Assembly (NCBI GenBank): GCA_003339415.1
Contig: PDHQ01000693.1
Location: 1 to 11,049 of the forward strand
Length of the DNA stretch: 11,049 bases
Direction of reading: 5' to 3'
From: Ophiocordyceps camponoti-saundersi (nom. inval.)
Lineage: Eukaryota; Ascomycota; Sordariomycetes; Hypocreales; Ophiocordycipitaceae
Positions 1 to 8,377 of the stretch are shown in pieces; within the stretch, counting starts at the first letter, position 1, and every line of letters begins with the position of its first letter. Under the pieces are notes generated by a model that saw only the letters and a program-made list of their open reading frames with translations, was not told where the DNA came from and did no database searches. Position numbers and translations under genes: made by a program.

Positions 1-230
1 AAATAATAAAAAAAAACGAACACGTAGAATCTTTACGCTATAGGTTTTTTCTATATTTTTTTCTATTTCTCGAATTTATACGGTTATATATTAGGGAAAA
101 AAACATAGACCTAAACTTATTACCCCTCTATACTATACTATCTTACTTACTTAGTTACTTACTTACCTATTTACTTACTTATCTTCCTTATAATAATACT
201 ATCTCTTATATATTCTATTACCCTTCGCGA
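1..230. other. AT-rich low-complexity DNA, no gene
   Basis: A/T runs and short pyrimidine-rich tracts dominate, with a TTAC-type repeat inside. I see no coding frame, promoter or RNA gene here. Confidence 0.6.
142..182. repeat. degenerate (TTAC)n tetranucleotide repeat
   Basis: About ten units of CTTA/TTAC occur in tandem with a few substitutions (TTAG, TATT). It is a simple microsatellite. A RIP-related origin for the imperfections is possible but cannot be shown. Confidence 0.85.
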
Positions 231-600
231 CTTATAATATCTAGCCGCGGTAGCTTTATAGCGGGCCGTAGCTAAGGTAGCGTATAAGGTTAAGGCGGCA
301 GTTCTAGCCGCGGCGGCCGTAATATCCCGTAAACGCTAGACCGGCAATCGGGCAGTTTCTAGCAGGTGCCTATCGATTCGTAGCTTTAGAGCTAGGGTAG
401 CCGTAGTATATTCTCGCCGTAGCCCGAGTCCTAAGGAGGTAATAGCGGTGCATTCTCGACGTACTACCTTACTATGCTTAGACCTAGTAATCGTAGTGCC
501 TTTAAGTAGGAAGAATAGCCTACTATAACTCCCGTTATCTATAATCTCCTAGAAGCTTAGGGCGAGAAGTCTCTAAATATGCTAGATATACTTAGTCGCT
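231..600. other. GC-richer decayed segment, possible coding relic, unidentified
   Basis: This segment is richer in CG and in surviving GCA/TGC triplets than its flanks. One plus-strand frame beginning near 231 runs to about 575 with only a handful of TAA/TAG codons and reads Ala/Val/Arg/Ser-rich. The complementary minus frame in the same codon phase is also fairly open, so neither strand can be chosen. No family motif is recognisable. It may be a decayed transposon or a duplicated host gene. Confidence 0.2.
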
Positions 601-1474
601 ATTATTAATTTATTTTTCTTTATAACGTATTCTCTATAGATAGTATCTTAAAAGCTTTCCTAGGAGTAAACTTTACGCTAGCGGATATTTAGAGTCTTCG
701 CAATAAGGCCTAGGGGTACTATAACGACTATTAGAATAAGTTCCTCTAGCAGGGCCTTTACCGCTAGCCCCCCCCCCCCCCTATAAAGAAGACTAAACTC
801 GACGAGATATCTAAAAGCAAATAGGTAGTAACCGAAATAGCGGTAAATTATAAAAAACGTATCGAGCGCCGAGCGCAGTATAAGCTCTAAATATCGCTCT
901 TAGAAAGGACTTTATCGTAAGTTATCCGTGCTTACGCTCTTAGGAATAACTATAGGCTAATCGTAAGATAGCGTTTATAGAAAAGTAAAAATATACTATA
1001 TTATAATAGTTAGCCGGTTAGTAGCGAGAGGCTATAGTTTATATTAGCTAGTATTCTATAGCTCGGGTAATATAAGATAAGAAGAGTAAGTTTCTCGTTC
1101 GCCGAAGAGGCGGTTAGCCTAATTATATAAGTAAGAGATATTTGCGACGAAGATAGTTTATAAATCGGTGCTAGGTAATGCTATATCTACTAGATAAATG
1201 CTTAGGGTATAATTCCCTATAAAAAGGCTCCGGCTCTGTTATTCTTAGACGCTTACTTAGCACCGCTATAATTCGCGAATTAGTTTTTAAATTAATAATA
1301 TAGACGGTTATAGTAAACTTACGGGCATAGGATTAATTCTAATAAGTAGTAGTTCTAATAAAATCGACGGTACCGGCTAGAGACTATTTAAGACTATTAG
1401 TCGCCTTAGCTTAGTTAAAATAAGTATATTTTAGGGGTATAACCTAGTCTAGGCTTTACGGTGAAAATACTAGT
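601..1474. other. decayed intergenic or relic DNA, nothing identifiable
   Basis: No intact gene is visible. A plus-strand frame from about 826 to 960 reads as a basic, helix-like segment rich in Arg, Leu and Lys, with stops only of TAA/TAG type, but it matches no family I recognise and soon breaks up. A 14-base C run lies inside the segment. The remainder is TA-rich RIP-type sequence. Confidence 0.4.
768..781. repeat. poly-C run (14 C)
   Basis: An uninterrupted run of 14 C bases. On the minus strand it is a poly-G run. Such runs often vary in length in assemblies. CpC is not a RIP target, so the run itself would not be eroded except at a CpA edge. Confidence 0.9.
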
Positions 1475-1555
1475 GCCTTACGCCGGATTTAAACTAACTA
1501 TTTAGCTTAAGAGAGACCGAGATCTTAAAACGCTTAACTACTACCGAAGGAGGGC
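1475..1555 (-). pseudogene. tRNA-like relic (possible tRNA pseudogene or SINE head)
   Basis: Read on the minus strand, the segment opens with GCCCTCC and closes with GTAAGGC, whose ends can pair at five of seven acceptor positions. Between them lie an A-box-like stretch (GGTAGTAGTTAAGCG) and a B-box-like stretch (GTTAGTTTAAATCCGGC) that resembles a T arm after C-to-T and G-to-A changes. The order and total length of about 80 nt fit a tRNA with a longer variable region. The anticodon stem is not convincing: the TTAAGA/TCTTAA pair encloses too large a loop. It directly abuts the 1561-1826 palindrome. It could be a chance resemblance. Confidence 0.25.
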
Positions 1556-1560
1556 TATTA

Positions 1561-1826
1561 TTATAATTAACGCGGTTATAATAAACGATACCGTTAGGAG
1601 CGAAGGAGTAATATATTCGCCGCCGCGGGTTTATTAGATATGCTAGCTTTTATTATTCTTACTATTAACGCGGTAACGATCGTTAAGGACCGTGGCGGTA
1701 AATATCGACGATAACCGCGTTAATAATAAGAATAAGAAAAGCTAGTATAACTAATAGACGCGTGGCGGCGAATACACTACTCCTTCGACCCCGACGGAGT
1801 TATCGGTTATAAACGCGTTAATAACG
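1561..1826. mobile_element. large imperfect palindrome, foldback/MITE-like element
   Basis: Bases 1561-1682 and the reverse complement of about 1706-1826 align along nearly their whole length, with substitutions and one or two small gaps. Both arms contain GAAGGAGTA followed by ATTCGCCGCC, CTAGCTTTT and TTATTCTTA. The centre folds too, as ACCG-TGG-CGGT at 1689-1699, so almost no loop remains. Each arm carries an ATTAACGCGG-type motif at its outer and inner end. Many arm-to-arm differences are transitions in CA/TG contexts, as RIP would produce. No transposase and no clear target-site duplication are seen. A non-autonomous DNA transposon or an inverted duplication are both possible. Confidence 0.7.
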
Positions 1827-2225
1827 AGAGTAAGAGAAGTGATTTTTTTTTATCTTTATTTATACCCGAAGGCTACCTTAGGCATTATATACGAAAGGAT
1901 ACGTACCTATTCGAAGTAATTCCGATAGATAGGAATAATAATACTAAGATTAAATAAAAGAATAATATAAATAATAAAGTTAGCGTTAAAATACTCGCGA
2001 TATCTAATTAACGGGTTCCTTAATATATCTAAGTATTGGGAGAAATCGTTATATTAAAGCGCGGAGACCTATGCCCGTATAACTTCGTACGAAGCGACGC
2101 CGATACCGGAACTATTAATAGCCCCTATAACGATCCCTATAAGCCTGGCTTTCGTATTACGCCGCGTACGACTAGTCTAAGATAGGCTAATCACGTATAA
2201 GAAGGTTATAGCTTTTAGTAAGGGA
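1827..2225. other. RIP-degraded DNA upstream of the gag relic
   Basis: AT-rich sequence with a T run near 1842-1850 and several A-rich stretches. By position it could hold the leader or 5' LTR of the copia relic that follows, but I find no matching direct repeat downstream of that relic. No coding frame is supported. Confidence 0.35.
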
Positions 2226-2690
2226 TAGTAAAAGGACTAGAACTATTCGAGGCGACCGTACGATATCTGCATATTAAAGCTAAGCTATTTATATTATACC
2301 GCTAAAAGATTAGTATAAGCGGAAGATTAGTACCACGCCGTCTTTCTAGATATCCTTAAAGGGCCTGCGTAATTATACTACCTCTATTATATAGGACCCG
2401 ATAAGACTTAGGATAAGATCTAATCGATAGCCGATTCGTATCTTAATATAGGAAAGAATCGTGCGGAATACCGGATAAGATAGACCGGCACGAGGTCTAC
2501 TATAGAATAAGGAAAATTCCCTAAGAAATTAATACCTAAAATCCTCGAAGAACTTATCGGGAAGATATAACTCGTATAGGATACCCTCGGCGAAGTAGCG
2601 GCTAAAGTTTACGCCGCGATAACGAGAGCGTGCCGTAGCGTAGTAGATAATACTTATTACTTATTAACTAGATATCCTCTTATAAAGTTT
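2226..2690 (+). pseudogene. gag: Ty1/copia-type Gag relic
   Basis: A single frame holds without any frameshift from about 2226 to 2690 (about 155 codons) and is interrupted only by TAA/TAG at positions that would be Gln or Trp. Near 2319-2336 it reads A-E-D-(W)-Y-H, followed by a short Leu-rich helix, a Tyr-rich stretch, K-T-(W)-D-K near 2409, a region of the form (W)-x-G-T-R-S-T near 2482, and R-A-C-R-S-V near 2628. This order resembles the capsid portion of Gag proteins of fungal copia elements as I remember them. No start codon and no zinc knuckle survive. The frame ends at the T-rich junction. Gag would form the particle that packages element RNA. Assignment to copia rather than another LTR family also rests on the RT relic just downstream. 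Confidence 0.5.
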
Positions 2691-2726
2691 ATTTTTTTTT
2701 TTTATTTTTTTTATTTTTTTTTTCTA
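2687..2726. repeat. T-rich tract at the gag/pol junction
   Basis: Three T runs of about 8-13 bases are split by single A bases. The tract separates the gag relic from the LTR-like segment and marks where the protease and integrase portions of the retrotransposon should begin. On the minus strand it would be an A-rich tail, so insertion of a retroposed piece at this point is possible. Confidence 0.75.
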
Positions 2727-2727
2727 T

Positions 2728-2880
2728 TCCTCGTACGGGTATATATATTATAATATTACTACGAATAGAGGGAATCGGTCGGGCGGATTCCCTAGTTACT
2801 ATATAAATTACCCTTATAGAATTTTAATATAGGGAAACTTAAGTAAGTTCGCTTCGACGAACATCGCACGTTTCCTCGTA
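2728..2880 (+). other. possible LTR fragment
   Basis: The segment has a short inverted repeat AGGGAATC (2769-2776) / GATTCCCT (2786-2793) around a 9-base GC-rich loop. It is followed by a TATATAA-like box near 2801-2807 and then by GAATTTTAATA and AGGGAAACTT. A TATA box followed some 25-30 bases later by such a sequence is typical of LTR promoters. No second copy is found in the window, and the usual TG...CA ends cannot be recognised after RIP. It might instead be ordinary decayed sequence at a deletion junction. Confidence 0.25.
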
Positions 2881-2899
2881 CGAAGAAGCGCTACTTTAT

Positions 2900-4065
2900 C
2901 TACGAGAAGAAGATTACTAGTCGATAAATCGTAAGGAAGACGAATTCGATACGTGCCTCCTCGAATATAAAGGATACGACGACGGTATTAATAAATCGTT
3001 ATACGAAGAGGAGGGCGCTACCGAAGAAGCCGCGAAATTCGTCCCTTTAAGTGCTCTTTTATATCGATTTATAAGGTAAATATTTTCGCACGGCAGGCCG
3101 TACGACGGGGCAGTCAAGTCTTCGTCGCCGATACCTATCGTAGGGAGTACTATAGATAGCTTTACGATATTATCGCCCGCGAACTTCTCGATCGTTAGCA
3201 AGGATTAGAGGCGCTTATAGAATTTAACTACGGACGAGTTTACCTCAAGGGTAATAGTATTACTTTAAAATAGAAGGGACGGGCATAGGTATTGCAGATT
3301 ATTAGCCCGGCTAAGCAGGACGCGCCGTAAGTATACCTTCCGTAACGCGAGCGAGACGCGTAGATCCTATCTATTTACTAGCCCGAAGTAGGGATAACCT
3401 CTCGGCCGCTACCTAAGTCTAGACCCCGAAAAAGGAGGACTCGACGCCTTAAATAACCGCGTACGACGGTATATAGGGAAATCCGATCGAGTACTAGGCT
3501 CTATCCCTCTTAACCCCCTTCGTACGAAGCTCTAGATATTTAGCGAGGGCTAGTTTGCGGATAATAAGGACCTATACTAGTAGATAGGATTCGTCGTCGT
3601 TTTAGGTAAGGAGATAGCTTATACGGAGACCGAAATCTCTATCTACGGTAATATTAAGCTTTAGTCCTCGGGGAAATATAAGATAGTAATAGGAAGCGTG
3701 CTTACGGGCGAACTATACGATATCGTATAAGTAGTCGATAGTAGTATCGCCCTTAACGCCGCGGTTAAGAAGATTATAAGAAGCTTATAGCTGCCGGAGT
3801 CTATCTAAAGCCTTATACGGAGTAATAATCGCTTTAGCTACCTTATTAACCTAAGTAATATAAGATAGAAGAGGCTTATAATTAATATAATAGGCTTACG
3901 TAAATTATACGAAAGGAAGAAAATTACCGCGATATTTTAGATTGATAGGAAAAAAATAATCTAGCTAAGGCTATAACGAAGAAGGGTTATAATAACGCTC
4001 TCGGATAACTAGTTAAGATAAATAAGATAACGGTTAGGATAAAAGTAGTTGCCGAAGTAATCCCG
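2900..4065 (+). pseudogene. pol: Ty1/copia Pol relic: RT C-terminus and RNase H
   Basis: This is the clearest gene remnant. One frame runs from 3440 to about 3953 (171 codons) and carries copia RNase H landmarks: FADNKDL followed by QIGFVVVLG at 3554-3607, a (W)SSGKYK...SVLTGELYD block from 3662, and KRLIINIIGLRKLYERKK from about 3869. After a +1 shift at an A run near 3951 the tail continues as NNLAKAITKKGYNNALG, matching the NPADAxTK end of copia polyproteins. Upstream, another frame reads YLKGNSITLK near 3230 and LQIISPAKQD near 3290, as in the RT connection region. Around 2965 a DTCLL stretch resembles the RT region before the active site. At least two frameshifts and many TAA/TAG codons make it dead. 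The YxDD core, integrase and protease are not found. Confidence 0.82.
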
Positions 4066-4207
4066 CCGCGGGCGCTTATAAAAATAATTTCTACGGATTA
4101 AATATTAGCGCCGCCTCCCGCCCTTACTAGTTATCCGATAACGTAGTTAGCGACGTAGGCGCTAGCGTGCGATAACGGCGGCGTACCTAAGGAGGGGCGA
4201 GAGGCTC

Positions 4208-4208
<1 letters not shown>
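4066..4208. other. GC-richer spacer after the Pol relic
   Basis: A CG-rich stretch with no recognisable gene. By position it could contain the start of the element's 3' LTR, but no LTR signature is visible. Confidence 0.3.

Positions 4209-4251
<43 letters not shown>
4209..4251. repeat. (TTA)n microsatellite, about 14 units
   Basis: An uninterrupted TTA/ATT trinucleotide run of 43 bases. On the minus strand it reads as AAT repeats, that is poly-Asn in one frame. Confidence 0.95.
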
Positions 4252-4390
4252 CCTCCTCGTGCTTACTATTATTATCCTCCTTTTTATCGTTATTTTCTTC
4301 GTCTTCGTTATCTTTATTATTATCTATATCTTCGTTATTATCCTCGTCTTCGTTTATATTATTATTATTATTATCCTAGGTGTAATAATA
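4252..4390. repeat. trinucleotide-derived low-complexity tract
   Basis: The pure repeat grades into a mixture of TTA, TTC, TCG and CCT triplets. On the minus strand one frame gives an Asp/Glu/Asn-rich acidic run. On the plus strand the same DNA gives a run of Ile/Phe/Val that looks like a membrane protein but follows from the repeat. An ATG-like start near 4259 on the plus strand opens a frame to 4570, yet its first 45 residues come only from this tract. Confidence 0.8.
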
Positions 4391-4820
4391 ATCGCACGCG
4401 CTCCCGCGGGAGTCCTAAATATACGACGCGCACGCGCCCCTTTAGTAGCCGCGCACGCGCTAGTAGCTAGAGAAAGGAATACTCCCTCGCCGGAGGCACT
4501 AATAACTATAGGGCCCCTAGGTAGGGAACCGACCGGCAGCTTAGATAATAATCGCCCGGTAGTAAGATAGATAACGGACTACTTTAGTAACGAGCTCGAT
4601 AAGGGTCTCGCCCGGGCGTAAGCGAAAAGTAATATCGTATAATATCTTAGAGAGGTAGAGATATTCCTCGTCTTACCGTATAATTAGCAGATATTTACTA
4701 AAATATACCGTACGAAGGAGATATATATAAAAACGGTAGCCTAAAGAAATTTAGCCCTAACTTCGTTATCTAAGCTAAGAGTAATAGTAATAAGCCCGTT
4801 AGAGAGGGGTAAGTAACTAA
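4391..4820 (+). pseudogene. unidentified coding relic
   Basis: From about 4391 one plus frame is free of stops to 4567, then continues in phase to about 4820 with roughly six TAA/TAG codons where Gln is plausible. The first part is rich in Arg, Ala and Pro and derives from GCGCACGCGC-type sequence. The second part (from 4570) looks like a soluble helical protein, with segments such as ITDYFSNELDKGLARA and YLREVEIFL, then RNLALTSLSKLRV. I do not recognise the family. It follows the copia relic but is not part of known copia polyproteins. The minus strand is less convincing but cannot be excluded. Confidence 0.35.
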
Positions 4821-5239
4821 GTATAGTAGCGATAAATATTTTTTTCCCCCCCCCCTTATCGTCGTCGTTATTCTACTTTTACTTATCTTTATTCTTCGTG
4901 CGACGAAACTACTACCGCCGATAGTACTAATACTAATAATAATAGTAATAGTAGTATTTCGAGGTTACTATTACTTTTACGAAGGATAAAAAGGGAAGAA
5001 ATTTTCTCTCGTACGGAAGAGAGAGGAGGGTAACCTTCCTACCGTATAAGCCTATAAGCTACGAATAATAACTTGCAAGTTGCTACCGCCCGGTAAGATA
5101 ACTCTATCCTAGGTACTAGTAAGTATAATATCTATAGATATTTTTTAGGTTTATAAGAGGGAATATTAAGATAATAAGATAGGTATAAAGGCCCCGGTAA
5201 TTAGGTTTAGGGTAGTATACGCTAGCTTATCTAGTAACT
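4821..5239. other. decayed DNA with poly-C run and small inverted repeats
   Basis: The stretch contains a T8C10 block (C run 4846-4855), AGGTTAC near 4964 with its inverse GTAACCT near 5030, and a small CTCTC/GAGAG hairpin between them. These could be the edges of a short element, but nothing else supports that. No gene is identifiable. Confidence 0.4.
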
Positions 5240-5873
5240 ATTAAACTACTAAAAGAGATCTAATAGCAGCGTAAGTAAAGGTAGGGAAATTTAAAGTAAT
5301 ATTATATACTACGCGAACCCTACGATCCGGAAAGGAAGGAAGCCTTTTATTACTTAATTTATTCCTTAGAGATTCGACTTTTCTATTATTTTTAAGCTAT
5401 CTAATTATCTTCTAAGCTTATTAATAAGAGCGTAAGGAAGATATATATTTTCGCTATTATTATTAATCACGCGGTATTCGGGTAAGGTAAGTATTCTAAA
5501 GATTTAGGTAGTAAGTATAAGGAGCGACGAGATATTTTAGGCTTCTAAGCTAAGAGAGACGTTAGACTTATAATCGTAATAGATAGAATATAAAATATAT
5601 ATAAACGGGTTTAGATATATACGGCGAAGGGTTACGGGAGGTATATAGCTACGTTATACGCTATTATTAGGGAAAACGAATAAGTATAAGGAATAATAGT
5701 TAACTTCTTCTTAGTATAGTAGCTATAGAATTCGGGATAGTAAGATATATACTAAGGTATATTAGCGCTAGGATAGCTAAATAGCTAAGAGGAAATTTTC
5801 GAATTTTTTAGGCGTATATTAAATAGTCTAGCTATTTTTTAGGGTTTGCTTCTCGAGGGACGGATATAATAAA
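5240..5873 (+). pseudogene. possible coding relic, unidentified
   Basis: One codon phase on the plus strand stays consistent for about 211 codons and reads as a Lys/Arg/Ile/Tyr-rich protein with fragments such as YKERRDILGF and KGYGRYIATLYAIIREN. It holds about two dozen TAA/TAG codons. That is more than Gln and Trp loss would normally give and close to what chance would give in this TA-rich DNA. I do not recognise the product. It may be a decayed transposon protein or no gene at all. Confidence 0.22.
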
Positions 5874-6299
5874 GAAGGTAGTATTAGGATAGCGGGTATA
5901 ATATAAGGTAAAAACCTGAGTCTTAGAAATAACTTAAGGAGAAAAATCCGATTATAAAAAACGATCGATTTATTATATATATATTATTATATAGCTTAGG
6001 ATAGTGGGTAAAAAACTAAGTAGGATTTCGGTATCCCGAAAGCTTTATTAAATAGTCTATTTAGTCTCTAGCCTTCTTTTATATATCTTAGTAGGAGGGA
6101 ACTATTTCAAGTATTAGTTTACGTAAAGGATTAATAAGGCTAGTAAGTAGTTTATTATATAAAAGTATAGGGTTTAAGCAAAGCTATAATTCTATTTAGT
6201 AAAGTTTTAGCTATAAGTTATATCTTAAACTTAAATTACGATTAGCGACTTATAAATAAATATAAGGATAAGCTTAAGGGCTAAATACTTTATTTACTT
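5874..6299. other. AT-rich decayed DNA, no gene identified
   Basis: TA-rich sequence with several TATATA stretches. Weakly open frames exist on both strands, but none carries a recognisable motif. Confidence 0.4.
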
Positions 6300-6610
6300 A
6301 TTTCGTCTATAGAGGAAAACTAAGTTATATTATCTACTCGGATAGTAGCCGCTATCTTTATATAGCCGCCGTTATAACTCTAGTCCGTAGAGGCCTTCGG
6401 AACTCTAAAAGTTATTTTTAACTATTTAATAATATACGTATAACCCTTAAAAAGATATTTTTATCTCTTCCTAGCGCTACTATTCTCTAGCAAATCGGTA
6501 GCAGCTACTAGTTTATACGGCCTTCTTCGTAAACGGTAAAAGCTTATACGGAAAATACTATAAGAGATATTAATATCCTACGTTTCGAGTTCTATATTAT
6601 ATAATTAATA
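6300..6610 (-). pseudogene. possible coding relic on the minus strand, unidentified
   Basis: Reading leftward from about 6610, one minus frame runs some 100 codons with about five TAA/TAG codons, a density that fits loss of Gln and Trp alone. It includes LRRRPYKLVAATDLLENSS, a Lys-rich stretch, then KASTD-(W)-SYNGG and RVDNIT. The plus strand in the same phase has more stops. No family is recognised, and the frame degenerates to the left of 6300. Confidence 0.3.
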
Positions 6611-7739
6611 ATCTATATAAAGGTTATAGACTAAACTATATATAGTAAGGTTAATAAAAGTAAAGGGTATTAAAATTTATATTATAAGATATATATATAT
6701 AAACGCGAGCAGTATATTATAAGTTAAGGCTAACTTTATATTTTATAATACGTTATAGCTTAGCTTATAATAATATAATATAAGGTTATTAGGTTAGATA
6801 TAATATTCTTTTATCGGTTATCTTCGGATTCTTAGAGGCCTATATAATATTAAATTTTTATATAGTATTTTACGTCTATAACTAACTATAATTAAGCTAT
6901 AAAATTATAAGTTTTTTATACTTTATATATAAAATATATAATTCCTGCTTTTTCTATAATATACTAAAACTATATATTACCTCCTAGCGCTAATATTCTC
7001 TTTTAACTATTCCGTTTTCCCTTATACCTACTTCGGCGCCTAGACTATCGAAAACGGTTTATAAATATCGCTCGAGGCTATAGCGCTATACGGTAAGTAA
7101 AGCTTTATACCTAGTATATAGACGATCTTTAGGGGGAAGAGTATATTCGGTATAGCGTAGGTGCTTACGCGGAGAGGTAGACTTAAGTAAGTAAAGCTCG
7201 ATAAGCGTACGGAAATTAATATATTTATATTCTAAAAACTAGAATATTAATAAGGTAGAAAAAAATATAATAGTATAAAATACTAATAGGGTAAGGTAAT
7301 TAGTATTACTAATCTTCTTTATTATTTTACTAACCGATATTATATTATTTATATATTTTTTTAGGGGGAACTAATTAGGAAATAAAAACTAAAATATTCG
7401 TAATACGAAGTAAACTAATAAATATCGCGGATTTATCTTCTTTTCTAAAACCGCGAAATAGCCTTAGTTAGTATTAAAATATAATATACCTAAAGCGGCG
7501 GTAATAGTAAGAGTAAGTATAATAACGGTATTTAGTTTCTAGCGGAAGCCGGCGTTTTAAATTATAGATAACGTATATCGGTAATATTCGCGGATATCGG
7601 TTAACTATATCGAGTAAGGGAGGAGAAGGTCTGCGAAGCCTTATTTAAGAAGAGGAGGGATAGCGGAGAAAGGGGGGGTAAGGCCGAATTAAAAAAAACG
7701 AATAGGTAGGCCTTATATATTCGTAAAAAGGGAGATAGC
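6611..7739. other. very AT-rich decayed DNA
   Basis: Dense TA-rich DNA in 6611-6960 with almost no GC. Beyond 7380 it becomes richer in GC, with an AGGGGGGGTA run at 7671-7680 and a GGCCTTA-rich patch near 7700-7760. No coding frame, RNA gene or repeat boundary is supported. Confidence 0.45.
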
Positions 7740-8377
7740 CTATTAGGCCCTAAGGGCTAACCGCCTTAGGGAACTAAGCGGCGTAAGGGCGATATAAGTA
7801 GGGGCGATATAATCTAGTTAGAAGCGGCGGATATAGCTAATAAAAAAGCGACCGTTAAGGGAGCCCGGTATTTAATTTATCGACTTTTCTATTATAGCGG
7901 CGGCAAGTAAGCGGACCTAATCCTCGTAACTAATATTTACTTTATTTATATAATAGATAAGTATATATAATATAAGATACTAAGTAATATACTTAGATAA
8001 AAGCGTCGGGCTAGCAGTATCGGTAAAACTATAATATACTTATATAATATCCTTAGCATAGCTAGTAGACTATTCGTATAGGAGTAAGGAAGGAGTAATA
8101 TAAGCGTATTAGTAGAGTTTCTTAAGCGACCTTTTTATTATATTAAGAGTATAGCGTAGAGGATAGGGGAGGGGGTTATATAACGGTAAACTAACGCGGC
8201 GGAAAAGGGATTAGAGGACTATTCCTATATTTTAAAAGCAGATATAGTATCCTATAAAAAGATAGCGGAATTTCTATTAGTTACGTTATTAAAAACTATA
8301 AGCGCTAAAGTATTAACTTATTACTAGAACCGGTAGGAGACGAAGGCTTTTATTTATAGGATCTAAGAATATTAAAA
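7740..8377 (+). pseudogene. possible coding relic, unidentified
   Basis: One plus frame from about 7740 to 8400 reads as a mixed soluble/hydrophobic protein with fragments such as QLEAADIANKKATVKGARYL (Q from a TAG), a Gly-Lys-Thr triplet near 8023 and KGLEDYSYILKADIV. It carries about 17 TAA/TAG codons in 220. It lies just upstream of the better relic at 8378-9277 in a different phase, so the two could be one gene split by a frameshift or intron. No family is recognised. The Gly-Lys-Thr triplet alone is not evidence of a P-loop. Confidence 0.22.

Noticed and set aside
142..182. CRISPR-like array from the regular TTAC units
   Set aside because: The units are four bases long with no spacers. 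It is a simple microsatellite in a eukaryotic-type region.
2917..3201. 94-codon minus-strand ORF starting with ATG
   Set aside because: It lies antisense to the copia RT relic on the plus strand and has no recognisable domain. Loss of TGA and TCA under RIP makes such shadow frames common.
4259..4390. Hydrophobic Ile/Phe/Val-rich N-terminus resembling a membrane protein
   Set aside because: It is the direct translation of a TTA/TTC-type trinucleotide tract, so the hydrophobicity comes from the repeat and not from a selected transmembrane segment.
5240..5873. Treating the 211-codon phase as a firm gene relic
   Set aside because: Its TAA/TAG density of about 11 percent is close to chance for this composition, so it is listed only as a low-confidence candidate.
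7105..7125. A YIDDL string resembling a reverse transcriptase active site
   Set aside because: Neither the upstream nor the downstream sequence matches RT blocks of copia, gypsy or LINE elements in that frame. A five-residue match in TA-rich DNA is expected by chance.
1195..7375. Scattered TTAGGG hexamers suggesting telomeric repeats
   Set aside because: They occur singly and widely spaced, never in tandem, and are expected in DNA enriched for TA and GG.
8020..8035. Gly-Lys-Thr triplet as a possible P-loop
   Set aside because: The rest of the Walker A pattern and any Walker B motif are absent in this frame.
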